A DNA stretch of 64,000 nt from Notospermus geniculatus (Eukaryota > Nemertea > Pilidiophora > Heteronemertea > Lineidae): contig NMRB01000138.1 of assembly GCA_002633025.1 (NCBI GenBank), forward strand, positions 39,151 to 103,150, given 5' to 3'. A program made the position numbers and the translations under genes. The stretch's first letter is position 1. Each line of letters begins with the position of its first letter. The notes under the pieces are model-generated. The model worked only from the letters and a program-made list of their open reading frames with translations, was not told where the DNA came from and did no database searches. Shown piece by piece: positions 22,201 through 33,599 of this stretch.

Positions 22201-25200
22201 TGTCATCGGGGCAGCTACCTCGTGGCTATTCAGTGGCCTTTTCGTAAGACCGTGGTATATCTGAACAATATCACCATCCCTGATGATTTCGGGAGGATTG
22301 GAAACTTTGGTCGAGTTGCTGCAAAGAAAGACGCGTTCAAAGGAGCGCTGACTTCGCTTCATATAAATGGCTCTGCTGCTAAAACTACTGGACCAAATCG
22401 AGGTATCTTTGTGTTATTTTTCTCCCAGAAAGATTCTCTATCCATCCATACCGGTGGTTTGGGGCTGAGCGGGGTGGAAGTGTGCTTGTGGGTCCTTTAG
22501 GGGGCACCCCGTATAAGGAGCCAGATCCAATGCCGACAACCAGAGAAGTGTACGACACGAAATCTCGTCAGGAGTTTTCAAGAAACACATGTACCTGTCA
22601 GGTTTCGTGATAAACCACCAATTATTGGCATCCTTGTACCCATAGCACGTGACCTGTTGCTGATGAGAGCTCCCTCTATCGCCGTCATAACGGACTGGGT
22701 AGAGGACATCGTGGGAATGTAACCAGCAAGGAGGAGATGGGCCAAAGGCACGACGCAAGGTCACCTGGGAACCGTAGGCGACGTATAACGGCTGTCCTTT
22801 GGTTACTGCTGCGAGGCCACCCTGTGGAAGAAGACGTTTTGAGACATTTACAGGTAACGTGGAAGCAGATGTAGTGTGTCCCTTTGTGGCTCGGCCTCAA
22901 ACTCGCCAGCCCAGAGGTACAGCATTCTGTGTTTTCGGTTTGCTCTAAAGCTGCTTTTCCACGAGGCGTTTGCGGACGCGGTTTCGGTGGCGGGAGTGGG
23001 TGCGAGTGAAACAGTAAAAGGGAAATACGTTGGATCGATTTTTTCCACCCGCTCCCGCCTCCTTTTCCGCGCCCGCAAACGCCTCGTGGAAAAGCAGCTT
23101 AAGTGAAACCGTCTGACCTCTCCAGAGGAGATTGACACGGCCTACCCCGCCGGCAAAGAGGATTTTCTCTACGGCCTAGTGGTTGGCGCGTTGGCCTCTG
23201 AGCTGGAAGATGAGCAACGTTGAGCGCGGTCAGTTCCCGGGGTCAGTTAAGACGCTGTTTACACTTCGACGAAGAGACCTGAAACACACCAGGTCCATGA
23301 CATGAAAGGCTGACGGATGATGGTAAGCTGATGACATACCTGGAGGCTGGCTTGGAACGAACTCGTCATCATATTATCTGTTGGCCCAGCGTTGATCAGA
23401 ATGCGAAGATGGACGTAGAAGATTCCAACGTAGAGTAAAATGGGCAGGAAGACAAGGCAGGCGATTCTGGCGAGGGTGTGTTGGATGAGGCTCCGCTGAA
23501 GTGGAGAAAAGACGACGATGATTCGAAGGGTTGAAAAGGAGAACTACGTAGAAGTAGATAGTTAAAAAAAGAAAGACATAAGATATTTTGGGTACGTACG
23601 TCAGTATAGGACATGTCCGCCATCATGTACCACAGATCTCGGAAAGCAATGAAGATTACCAAACCCGAAGTCATCACACCGATGTATTTTGTCCTAAAAC
23701 GTTGAAAAGAGTGACGATTATGCACGAGAGGAAAGGACATGCACCGTCGTGTGGACGGTTTCCGTGGAGGCCAGTACGCCACGCCCAACCGGGGATGACA
23801 CCCATACCGCGAGGCCTCAAGACACTCTCTTTCTAGGACCATGGAAAGGAGACGGTACGGCAACCTACAGGGGATTCGTCATCTACATATACATGTATTT
23901 CAAGCAAGATGTTTACGCACGAAGTCAAATTACAGCCAGGCGAGGCTACGTTTGGCGAAGCTAAGCGCTCCTCCACATGAGAATTTCCTTGTTAGACACT
24001 CACATTGTTGTCATGGTGACCATCGTCCCCAGTGTGATGAGCCAGCACCACCAGGATAAGGAGAAGGGCCTTAAAGAGAAGACAAAGTTCAGTAAACCTA
24101 CCACGATATCCGGCGACAAGGTTTTGCCCATTGAAAGGAACACAACTGCGCACATGCCAACTTTATCTTGTGTCAAATGGGGACACTTCTTTCTATACTA
24201 CATAACTGGGGACACGCATGAGGTCCACGTTTATATGGCTGTGTGTTCCCAGTTGGTCGGAAAGGAAATGACGTTGTCATCATCACCAAAGATTAACTGT
24301 GGACATTGTCATCACAAATCGATTAACTGCGGACATACATGTAAGTGTATGAACCTATCTAAATGGGGACACGCGTACACATCGCCCTCATCTCGTGGCT
24401 TTAAACCGGCGATCCGAAGTCATCTTCAAATGGAAGGGAACCACGCCCAAGTCATCGGCGGAAGATAAAATATCCTACCTTCCACGACATCGGAGGAATC
24501 TGAGAAGCGCCAGTAGGCTGAAGGCTATCATGAAGAGTAGGATGCTCTCTACCATCACAAGGCGGGACTGGGTCAGGAAGGAATTCTCTGCAAATGCGAA
24601 TGGAGAGAAAACACGTATAAAATACTGGAAGCGGGCGGAGTTTACACTCACTACCGTACCCGAGGACGATGTTACCCGAGTAACTCATGGAGCGATCCAA
24701 TAAGACTGCGTTCGGAGACAAGCGAGAGCAGCTCAAACTTTGATTGGATACCACAAACTCCAGCTATAGGCCTTGTCTTTAGACCTGATACCTCAACTTA
24801 CCGCATAAAACGAGCGTAGCGGCGATGACTGCCGTCCATTTGCGCATGCCCAGGTCGACTGTGAATTGGTAGACCACGGGAATGAGGAGACTGCCGAAAA
24901 GGGCGGGCGCTAGTCGGAGGGAGCCAATGGGGACGTCAGGGGTATAATCTGTATTAAAAAACAAGGAATGACCGGACTTAACATTAGGAGGAGGGTAGAT
25001 GTGACGCACAGCTTAGTTGCCGACTTCAGGCCAAAAAATATTGCGATCAGTGATGCCATGGCGGACCTTCAACTTTCGTCTTAAGTCCAATTTGTGACGT
25101 CAGATGAGGAAACGCAGCGACATTTCGACAGCACCGATTTTCTTCTGACGACTGTTGTTTCCCCCTGCATTGGTCGAATCGTCGGCGGTTCGGCTTTCGT

Positions 25201-26188
25201 TTTCAAATGGAAGGGTACACACCTACCTTGGCCAACTGTGTCAAACACGGTCGCCGGGTTGTAGCCACTCAGATACCCAGCTAGGGCAAAGTACATCTTG
25301 CCAAGTGGCGGGTGGTGGTCAAAGAAAAATGTCCTGTTGAGGTACCAACCCACTTGTCGCATGTAGTGTACCTCATCGAACCTGAAGGAAGGATCAGAAA
25401 GAGCAAAGCTTGATGTAGCAGATGCGCCCGTTGTGGGTGTGGCAATCTCGTCCCCATGACGCTATGGTGTACTCCTTTAAAATCTTGTGATTATTCCCCA
25501 TACCGCCGCCAACAGCTGGCGCGCACAAACACTGCGAGAGGATTGTACCCCCAAGTAATAGGTTACTTACACGACAGAGTTTGGGTACCCAAGTCGCCAC
25601 ATCCGGGTCAAAACGGCAGTGAAAAACAGCGCCACTTGCATGAGATCTATGTTCACGTTAATGGAGAATGGGTCCTGAGGCAGCTTCACCTCTGACGTCA
25701 CCTCCGTGAAACTGTCCGTTTGGAATGCACCATCGCCCTGGAAATGAAATGAAGGGTCTTTGGTTGGAGTTTTCGATGAAGAAATCTGTCTGTTCAGGTG
25801 CGAATATTGTAGGTACAAGTTGTCCGGGCGGGAATTGTCCCGCACCCGCATCACGGGTGCGGTTGTCCGGCTGTGAGTTGTCCCGGTACGATTTGTCCCA
25901 GAACGAATTGTCCGTGTACGAGTTTTTCAGTTACCCCACTCTAGTCTCCATAACTAGTTGGCAACTCGAAAAAATTGTTTCCAATCTGGACAAGCAGTCC
26001 ATGGCGTTTTGACGGATGCTCACCTCTTGTCGAAGCGTGTCCGGAACTTCGGTGCTTTCCGGACCTGGTCGTGGCATGGGATCCTCACTCGTCTGCTCTC
26101 CTGCCGCACCGGATGGCGGCTGGTCCCCACGGTAACCGCATCCACGCCCTGTAGCACCGATGTCAAGGTCATCATCTTCATTTGACAT
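19262..26188 (-). CDS. POMT1: Protein O-mannosyltransferase 1
   Basis: POMT1 partners POMT2 in the ER membrane to transfer mannose from dolichyl-phosphate mannose to Ser/Thr of alpha-dystroglycan. Sixteen exons in transcript order: 26188-26024, 25737-25571, 25381-25227, 24948-24802, 24587-24479, 24069-24004, 23693-23600, 23495-23340, 22821-22595, 22318-22129, 21778-21686, 21465-21256, 21050-20925, 20540-20414, 19918-19744, 19442-19262. They sum to 2,388 bases and 795 residues (human 747). Diagnostic features are the catalytic [13 protein letters not shown] with Asp-Glu, the first luminal loop [12 protein letters not shown], the MIR segment CWLHSH then [18 protein letters not shown], the TNVAYWL segment, the NYLPFF and FLYHYLPA membrane region, and the C-terminal [11 protein letters not shown]. 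The N-terminal 55 residues are acidic and lineage-specific. Similarity to POMT1 is clearly greater than to POMT2. Confidence 0.95.
19934..20175. repeat. Three tandem hairpin units in a POMT1 intron
   Basis: Three successive palindromes each start AAAGCTGACCT, continue through a TTTCC..ACCCCACCGCA-type arm, and return through GGTGGGGTAATGG and AGGTCAGCTTT. They cover about 19,934-20,020, 20,017-20,110 and 20,108-20,175, the third being shortest. The junctions read AAGTTAAAGCTG and AACTTAAAGCTG. The array fits tandem insertion or amplification of one foldback element. Confidence 0.85.
20813..20905. mobile_element. Partial copy of the abundant foldback family
   Basis: ACACGACTGCCCATAGCTTT, GAGTTGCCCATAGAGAGCCA and ACTCGCGCGTGAGG match the right half of the family. 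The fragment begins a few tens of bases downstream, in transcript direction, of POMT1 exon 13 (21050-20925). A second fragment lies near 21,495-21,530 in the neighbouring intron. Confidence 0.7.
22946..23102. mobile_element. MITE in a POMT1 intron
   Basis: TAAAGCTGCTTTTCCACGAG at the left is inverse to CTCGTGGAAAAGCAGCTTA at the right. The core has inverse-matching GGCGTTTGCGG/CGCAAACGCC and GCGGGAG/CTCCCGC pieces. The element is about 157 bases, non-coding, with a probable TA or TAA target. Confidence 0.8.
23165..23250 (+). repeat. Possible tRNA-related fragment
   Basis: CGGCCTAGTGGTTGGCGCGT followed by TGGCCTCTGAGCTGGAAG looks like the 5' half of a tRNA with an A-box-like TAGTGGTTGGC. The downstream B box is poor. 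It could be a decayed SINE head. It lies in a POMT1 intron on the opposite strand. Confidence 0.3.
24150..24385. repeat. Dispersed repeat in a POMT1 intron
   Basis: TGTCAAATGGGGACAC, AACTGGGGACACGCATGAGG, GTGTTCCCAGTTGGTCGGAA and AACTGTGGACATTGTCATCA are inverse to blocks at 17,980-18,160. AAATGGGGACACGCG appears again at the 3' end, so the copy is internally repetitive. The family is unknown. Confidence 0.55.
25810..25930. repeat. Short tandem array of ACGANTTGTCC motifs
   Basis: The first POMT1 intron holds six TTGTCC motifs at intervals of roughly 14-28 bases, several preceded by ACGA (CGATTTGTCC, CGAATTGTCC). A small perfect hairpin (CGCACCCG..CGGGTGCG) sits between the second and third. 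The array is non-coding. Confidence 0.7.
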
Positions 26189-28131
26189 CTCGAATGAAGG
26201 TCACAACCTGGAAACCAAAATATTCATCCCTCTTTGAGGCGTCCTGTGTCAGCTAACGTCGGGTCGGAGTCGTCTGCGTCGCTGCCGTCATGGCGTAGCG
26301 AAATTGAATTTGGCGGGAAACACGTGTCATCGCCGCGCTGCCGATTATCCGGGAATGTATTACTGCGCTGGTATAGCTGATATATCGATGAAACCACGCA
26401 GGCCTAGGCCTAGTCGATGAAAGAATAAACAAGAGTAGCCTGCAGAATGCGCAGTGTTTAGGCTTACCACCTCGTCAGGCGTTATCAATACCGCGGGCGG
26501 TAGGCCTAGGCCTACGCCTGCATAGGACCCGAGGATGGGATCTTATATCTCGCCTATAAGATCCAAATGACCTACCCTATAGTTCCTATATCAGAAGCGT
26601 CTTCATCCTCAGCATGCAGTTCGCTGGGATCTTTGAGGTGATGGACAATGACAAAGGACTGAGCAGACCTATTGGTGGAGGCAGGAACTGATATTTCCTG
26701 ACGCAGATAGATAGATCTATGCCGCGTTATGATATCGTCAGATTGTAGGCAACGGGAAAATTGCACTCCACGCATATCATATCAGACACGGTTGTATTAT
26801 CAATATGAATGCGCACGGTCATGCTCTGTTCTCAATGGCGTTATCAGGCCATTATGTTGAGAACCTCGCTATTATAATCATTCAGGAATTTATCTGAAAA
26901 GGCTACAAGGTGCATGAAGTGTTGCACAATACTGTCTGCGAAATGAGGTCAGTTCATTGGGTGACGTCATGATAATATCGATTTATGGCTTTAATTGGGC
27001 TGGGGTGGATAGATGGCAGCACAGGGGAGCATGTGGGTCGTGGAATAAATTCGTAAATTGAAGAAATAATGAATGGAAAATCATTTTAACTTCATTTATT
27101 CGAATGTGAAGTTTTAAACACAGGCTACCTCGTCACAAATTAGACCAATCAATGTCCCTTGACATTTTATTAACCTGCACCTTTAACAATTTATCTACCC
27201 TTTAACAAAGTTTCGACCCATTTCATCAGAGTCATTAATTTAACAACATTTCCTTATTAAAGATAGAAAATGGCACTATAACTATCTGATATGCAAATTC
27301 ATCACTTGACAACTACATTGCTGGGCATCTGGCTGTCAGAGCAACCTCGTCCCTAGGCACTGGTTGTATCCATTGGTGTGTACCTTTAACAACAGCAGGT
27401 GTCAAAGTAATGTGCCATATCTTTATTTTCTCAACTGAGACAGCACAAAGATGATCCAAAAGTGGCCAAATTCTTTATTTCTGGTCAGATATTTTAAAAC
27501 TGCATCTATCCCTTGAAACAGGGTGCCATCCTAGCATTCTGTTTTCATGCAACAGCAACAATGTCAGTTCCATTTAAATAACCCTGCCCATTGGCATTAG
27601 CCCTCAGGTGAAATAGACTATCCCCTCCCCTCCTCCTGATACCAACAGGCCTTGATATATGGAGGTATAAAAATCTGCTTGTAATTTTCAAAATTTATGT
27701 ACATGTAAATGAAAGCATTAGCATCACAGTATTTGTATGGCATAAGACAGATTATTTCGATACATTTGTGTATTATAACACTATCATAATCTCAGGACAT
27801 GATAAATAAAAAGGCAATTTCCAGAGTGTTTACGAATTTTCGACCCCAACCGGGGTCTTCTTCAGGCTGGAACTTTACAATCCGAAACTCTAGAACAGTC
27901 TGAGCTGAAACCCAAATGTAGATTAGAAGTATCCCATCCAAACAGGACGTGACAGCAATTAAGGAAAGAAAGGGTACAAGCCCCAAAAAGGTGGTTGCTC
28001 AACCTCAGGTGGTTGAGCAACCTCAGGTGGTTGCTTAATCTCAGGACAAAACTTTCTTCAATCACAACTGATTCCTGAAGGCACTGACATCACTGCGAAG
28101 TCCTTGATTGCTAGTCTTCTCGAGGGCCGAG
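26189..28131. other. Intergenic region upstream of POMT1 and downstream of the Rab gene
   Basis: Both neighbours run on the minus strand, so this holds the POMT1 promoter at its left end and the Rab 3' UTR at its right end. I see no coding exon. A minus-strand AATAAA (plus TTTATT at 27,095-27,100) is a possible Rab polyadenylation signal. A pogo-like remnant (CCTCGCTATTATAA) lies near 26,865, and a triplicated GGTTGAGCAACCTCAGGT-type motif lies near 28,000-28,045. Confidence 0.55.
27838..27866 (-). other. Hammerhead-like core motif
   Basis: On the minus strand CTGAAGA is followed by one extra A, a GACCCC/GGGGTC stem with a GGTT loop, and GAAA. A flanking pair (TTCCAG and CTGGAA) could form an outer stem. 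This resembles hammerhead cores reported in Penelope-like retroelements, but the additional A departs from the strict consensus and no cleavage site was recognised. Confidence 0.25.
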
Positions 28132-29457
28132 TCAAGAAATAACACAGCATTTTTCCGCCTCACCACGGGGTATCCTTGCCTTTGCCATGTCCACACCACC
28201 GAGTGTCCTTCGTTTTCCTGTACCGGTACCCCCAGAGCCATCTAGTGGAAGGAGTTTATCAAATATATACTCGAAGACGGCTATGACACTTTCACCCGTT
28301 TTACTCGACGTTTCAAAATATGGGACGTTTTTTGACAAAGGTGATATTTTATTAATAGTCCTGGCAAATTTTGTGGCTTCTTCTGTGCTGACCTCTCGTG
28401 GTGTTTCCGAGAGTAAGTCCAATTTTGTTCCCACAACTATTTTGAAGCAGTTTTCTTCGACTCCTTCCAGTAAGGGTAGAAATCTGACACTGAAAGAGAA
28501 AAGATATCAGAAGATAATGTTGGAAGTGACTTTAGAAAATAATCAGAAAAGATTGGACCGTTATAAAACAGAAAATCTGACAGCAAACTTTTGACAGAAA
28601 ACTGTCACGTGGAGCGGCGCCTTAAATGTCTTACCTAAGGGCCTCAAAAGACACCTGGCTTGTCAGATCAAAAGCAAGGACGGCAGCTGCCGCCCCTCGG
28701 CAGTAAAAGGAACTCAGACCGGAAAACCGCTCCTCACCGGCAGTGTCCTGAAACGGAGACCGTGACTTAGTGGCCAGTCTGATTGAAAAAAGAGCCGGGT
28801 TTTTCATACCTTAGCTAACACAGAGTCAAAGCCAGAATATTTGTTTCACAGATCAACTTACCCAAATGGCAATGTTGTATGGTCCCCATTGTTTGAGTAG
28901 AAAGGAAGCACCAATTGTCTGCAAATGAAAATTTTACTTTTACTACAAAAGATTAGGATTCTGAGATACAGATAACAGGAACCAAAACTGAATACACACT
29001 TTCCCTTGCACCAAGCAGTTCATTCCTCAGTACAACATACCACACTGACATACAATGTATCCCCATATGGTAGTGATATCCTTCTGAAGTTTCCGAGGCC
29101 TTTCATTGCACAGGGACTTGAGGCATGCATTGCAGGGGTGGTGGGTGTGTTACAGAGGTCCAATAACACACCCCCGAGTAATGCCACGGTATACTGACGT
29201 ATACCTAGTAGAAAGGTATACGTCAGTATACCGTGGCATTACTCGGGGGTTTGTTATTGGACCTCTGTAACACACCCACCACCCCTGCAATGCATGCCTC
29301 AAGTCCCTGTGTTTCATTGCCTGATGAGGAAGATGGACATCAAACTCAAATAACATTTCTTACACTTATTGTTTCTTGAAAAACTCCATCGACGTATCTG
29401 TATGCTAAAGTAGTCTTGCCAACGCTTGCTTCTCCGAGCAAAACAACTTTTAGATCC
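28132..29457 (-). CDS. Rab20/Rab24-like small GTPase (first coding exon not found)
   Basis: Four exons in transcript order: 29457-29387 (approximate 3' edge), 28918-28862, 28747-28635, 28489-28132. The G1 loop is GEASVGKT, the switch region is TIGASFLLKQWGPYNIAIW, G3 is DTAGEE across a splice, and the YCRGAA motif follows. G4 is GTKLD rather than NKxD, and G5 is ETSSK. The C-terminus ends CCVIS, a geranylgeranylation signal. WGPYNIxIWDTAG and YCRGAA point to Rab20, while TKxD and ETSSKTG recall Rab24. Such Rabs act in endosome/phagosome maturation or autophagy. The upstream acceptor shows that the start codon lies in a 5' exon above 29,460 that I could not identify. A hAT-like element sits in the first visible intron. 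Confidence 0.85.
29109..29311. mobile_element. Non-autonomous hAT-like foldback with 8-bp target duplication
   Basis: Two arms of about 95-100 bases (from CACAGGGACTTGAGGCATGC inward) are nearly perfect inverse complements around a short loop near 29,208. The octamer TTTCATTG flanks both ends exactly (29,101-29,108 and 29,312-29,319). An 8-base duplication and a CAGGG-type end are hAT hallmarks. The high arm identity suggests recent activity. It is inserted in an intron of the Rab gene. Confidence 0.92.
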
Positions 29458-32400
29458 CTGTCATAATGAAGATGGTACAAATCAAAGTCAGTCGTGCGCA
29501 ATTTAAGTTTTAGTAGAAAAGTTGAACAAGAAGTGAACTACAGTTATTAAATAAACTGATAAAAGAAGGGTTTCCAACCTAACTCACTCTGATTTTTGAC
29601 AATCTGGGCATTTCAGACGATNCCAATGCGTGCTGAAAACTAGGCCTTGATTCTGTGAAGTGCGTATCAGGCAAGCGTTTTGGGGACCTTCATGAGGCTA
29701 TGGGACCTCTATGTGCACTCTCCTAACTTTTTGAAAATATCGTAAAATTCAATACTGTGGGGCTTTAAAACCCTTTCACTGCCGAGACCAAGTTTGTCGA
29801 AAATGAAAAATATGAAAAAAACTTGAGCAGCATCCGAAACCTGTGATGCAGGTATTGATCAGGAAGCTCTGGGAGAGTACTTTCCAATGAATACCTATGT
29901 GACAGAGTTTCTGTGCAATCTCATGATTTGGTAGGTTTATAAATTTTTATGAAATTGACACTCGCAGCGAAAGGGTTCAGTCTAACCTTCTCACGTGGAT
30001 GTGGATACGAAACGGGTTTGACCCTTCCAGTAATGCAGTGCACAGTTTTGTCTGCAATGAGAAATGCAGTACACTTGAGTCCCTGGAACAGAAACTCTAT
30101 GCTCCAAAAGGGTGTTACCATCTTCCTCTCAAGAGGGCTCCTACACCACCTTCAAAGACAGCACAGCTGGCTGTGATTCTAGCCCATAAGCAGTGCATAA
30201 CTGGAAGGGTATGTCTCACTAATGTTTAACATGATTGGAATGCATCCTAGCTAGTGAGCATAGAAGTTGATTTTACATAAGACACTAAGGTGTGGGTAAA
30301 AACTAGAAGGATGGATTTCTTGATGAAGAAGAGCATGAAGAGACAGAGCGGATATGAGGATAGAGAGGTGTTTTCATCAACAAGGTTAAAATAAACAAAA
30401 GTGATCAATTTGGGACTGAACTTTGGTGTCCTTAAATAATAAAGAGGTGTCCTCCTGGCAGAGGTGTCTGCTAGGAGAGGTTCCACCATACTCTATGCTC
30501 TTGCAGACAAAAACCTTTGAAATTTGGTCCATGAATTCCTCAAAAGTCTCATGTCCACTTTGACTCAACATCCTCAAAGTGTGACTCAACTAAATGAAGT
30601 GAGAAACTTTGTGTTTTTCATGTAAATTGATTTGAAATATCATCGAGTAGTAAGCACTCTCGTTGAGGAAACACGCTTTGTAATCTATCTGAAATTGGTT
30701 GAAATCTGAAGAAGTTGTAGTGACCAAACTGATTGATTCTCTTTCCGAATTCAAAAAATTTGAATTAGTCGTGACCTATATATTGACAATGACTGTCTTA
30801 AAAATTCCAAACATTTCCAGAAAGAGACTCATTTCATTACATTGAGTCACAGATACAAAATAACTCCTATGGAATGGTTTAGATTGTCATGCTAAGTTTC
30901 CTCGCTAACCGTAAAAATATCATACACGCATTTACAGGAATCCATCAAGATATTAATATAGAGCAATGCCTCTAATAACAAGTGGAGTGAAGGAGGTGAC
31001 CTTACTATATGAACAAACGACAGCAGGGCCTATTATTGCATTGGGGGGTGGAGCACATCGAGGAATTGTCCTTACGCATCGGGATTCAGAGATCTAATGT
31101 TTGCGCATCAACAACAACAGCACCATTACATCGTACGTTGTGGTAACTGGGAACATAATCTGATCATTATACAAAACGAAAACATCTCCATTCATTGCAC
31201 ATTTAGTTATATTATCTTCACGAACAAATTAACAGTGACAATGAGTGGTTGACAAACTAACTGATGACGTGGAACTGGTAGCCGACAGGCCAAAGGAACA
31301 CGGACACAACAGAAAGGTGGATGATGTCACACGCTGAGAATTTCCAACCTTCAACCTTGGGGTTGCCAGGCCAGTGCATGATATGCGATCCCGCTAGCGA
31401 GAGAATGGATTCAAAGAATCAATTGAAACTTACAGATTTTTGGGCCTCGGAAGTCAAATACTCCAAAATCAATCCAAAATTTCCTTATTTCTGGTCATGG
31501 ATTGCGTGTGAATTTCACATGGTGTGACATCATAGATTTTAACATGATTATGCCCTATACAAACTCAGTGCTCATCAATCCAGGCTTAGTCTTGTGCGCC
31601 TAGACCTAGCATATCATAATACACTGCAAGTCAACACACAAGCCAGGTGTAGTGAGTGCCACAAAGGAAAAGATGCATGTGAGATGTGGCTAACACTTCA
31701 ACTTTGGGGTGAAACAACATCAAATTTTGTACAACGATTCATACCCTACCCTTTCCAGACATCCATGTCCTGATCTAGTGCAGATTCATCACATCAGAAC
31801 CCAAGAGGTCGAGGGGCACTTTCCCGTTTATACATGTATAAACAACTCCCTTCAGTGACTGACACCTTCATTTCATTAACATGATTGGCTCGTCAACACA
31901 GTAACAGTTCTACACATACAAAAATACAGTAGACAGCTATGCTGCAACAATTCAAATCAAATCAACCAAACCAAACAAATGTAACATTCTTACATATTGC
32001 AGTAACATGCAAGATCATACTGTGTTCATGACCTCCAATTATATAATATAACATGTGTAACTTCAACAGAATCTTAAATCAACCAGTAATCTCGGATTAC
32101 AGGCAACCAACAAATTGAGTATCGTGTTTTTTTATAAGTTCACCTGAAAAAAAACTGGAGATTAACCTCCCCTGAGAAGAAAATTACGAATAAATTTTGA
32201 CGATTCAGAGACCAAGTATCCAGCAAGACCAGCCTTCATAAACATTGTTCAGTTGCACAACTATGGCTTGGCAGAAGAGAGGAGGAACAGTTATATATTT
32301 CCTAAGATAACGGTATTATCTAATTTTGCAATAGGAGACAACCTTCGAATAACTATTTACCGTACAGACATCACAACACTGGTTCACTGAAATTGAATAT

Positions 32401-32477
32401 TGTATTTGATATTGACATCTCTTGAAGGGTTACAGTGATACTGAACTTTAACTTTGATTGCGGGGAATTCTTCTCAA
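29458..32477. other. Non-coding region between the Rab gene and FKBPL
   Basis: This stretch should contain the missing 5' exon and promoter of the Rab gene and the 3' UTR of FKBPL, both on the minus strand. I found no convincing coding exon. One N lies near 29,622. A sequence at about 30,425-30,490 (GGTGTCCT, AGAGGTGTCCTCCTGGCAGA) resembles the core of the element at 38,536-38,710. Confidence 0.5.
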
Positions 32478-33599
32478 TTAAGATGTGAACATTTTTCTTA
32501 TACCACGTGCCATCTCTTTTTCAACTTTACTAATTCGTTGATTGACCTTTTCGAGTTCGCGTGCCACGGGCTTACTCGAAGGATCAATGCGCAATGCCAG
32601 GGCCAGATCAGCCTTTGCACTATCGAGATCATTCACCTGGGCGTACGCCCAACCTCGCCTATATAAACCTTTTACATTCTTCTCATCAATCTCCAATGCC
32701 TTGGTGCAATTTCTGATGACAGAGAGGTGGTTGTCGCATTTCATTTGACACGCCGTCAGATTCAAATAACATTGGACCTTTAATGCCCTCATACTAGTCG
32801 CCAAGGCTGTCTCCAGCTCCTTCTCCCTACCCATCATTATCAACAACTTCATACACTTACTGTACATCTTAAATGCGCCCTCTATATTCTCCTTACCAAA
32901 CCACTCAGTACCTCGTGATTTAAACCAATTGGCTTTTTCAAACAACTTCTCAGGGTTCAACTCCCAAAAAGCTGGGACCACCTCAAAACTTTTCAGTTCT
33001 AAGAGAAAGGTGAACGAACTCTTCCCATCAATATTGAGATTCAGGTTGAAGTTTTGATGCTCCATCTCTGGATCGTACTTTACACGCAACTCGCATATCT
33101 CCTGTTGCTTCATGGTCAACAGGCAACGGTCGACTGCCTCCGTCAAGAAAGTGACACCGTGCCCAATCTGGTAATCTGTCTCCTGGTCCAATCGGAATGA
33201 TGCAATGCGCTCAACAATGTCTAATGCCAAAACTGGATCAACAAGTACAATCTTCACGCGACAGGTAGCGCCATCTCGTGGGCAAGCCACACCTTTTCCG
33301 TTACTCATAACAGTTTTGGTAAAGGGTGCACGAGAGTCCGGTTCCCCTGTTTCACTTCCTGTTGATTCCTCAAAATAGTCGTCATCCTGACTTTCGGTGT
33401 CGAAGCTTCCCATAATGAGGCTAGCATTGAAATCGCTGTGTTCTTCACGACTTGTTCTTCTGGTTCGAGGGCGCAGGTAAATGTCCATCGGATCACGCTC
33501 AGTCAGACTGGTTAAACTGGTTTTCCTCTTAGCAACACCTTCAGGTTTTGCTGAACCACCCATCATCTGCTCCGAGGTTTCCTCGGCTACAGTCTCCAT
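32478..33599 (-). CDS. FKBPL: FKBP-like protein with TPR domain
   Basis: FKBPL-type proteins bind HSP90 through TPRs and lack a working prolyl isomerase domain. The coding region is 373 residues in one exon. I start at the ATG at 33599-33597 (METVAEETSEQ) because a splice acceptor at 33,637-33,638 places upstream codons of the open frame in an intron. The N-terminal 90 residues are acidic and Ser/Thr-rich. Residues about 115-225 form a degenerate FKBP-like region. TPRs follow from about 230 (RGTEWFGKENIEGAFKMYSK, then NLTACQMK and VKGLYRRGWAYAQ). The C-terminus MARGIRKMFTS matches the LAQGLRKMF end of vertebrate FKBPL. Length is close to the human protein (349). Other large FKBPs are less likely because the catalytic FKBP residues are absent. 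Confidence 0.85.
   Translation of the reverse strand: METVAEETSEQMMGGSAKPEGVAKRKTSLTSLTERDPMDIYLRPRTRRTSREEHSDFNASLIMGSFDTESQDDDYFEESTGSETGEPDSRAPFTKTVMSNGKGVACPRDGATCRVKIVLVDPVLALDIVERIASFRLDQETDYQIGHGVTFLTEAVDRCLLTMKQQEICELRVKYDPEMEHQNFNLNLNIDGKSSFTFLLELKSFEVVPAFWELNPEKLFEKANWFKSRGTEWFGKENIEGAFKMYSKCMKLLIMMGREKELETALATSMRALKVQCYLNLTACQMKCDNHLSVIRNCTKALEIDEKNVKGLYRRGWAYAQVNDLDSAKADLALALRIDPSSKPVARELEKVNQRISKVEKEMARGIRKMFTS

Noticed and set aside
23165-23250. Functional tRNA gene in a POMT1 intron
   Set aside because: Only the 5' half resembles a tRNA, and no proper T-arm or acceptor stem closes; kept only as a low-confidence repeat.
27792-27986. Minus-strand open frame with a hydrophobic start after the Rab stop
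   Set aside because: It lies in the probable 3' UTR, overlaps the hammerhead-like repeat sequence and shows no family match; at most a retroelement remnant.
30247-30489. First coding exon of the Rab gene
   Set aside because: An ATG is present on the minus strand, but no donor leaves the phase needed to join 29,457, and the sequence matches a repeat core.
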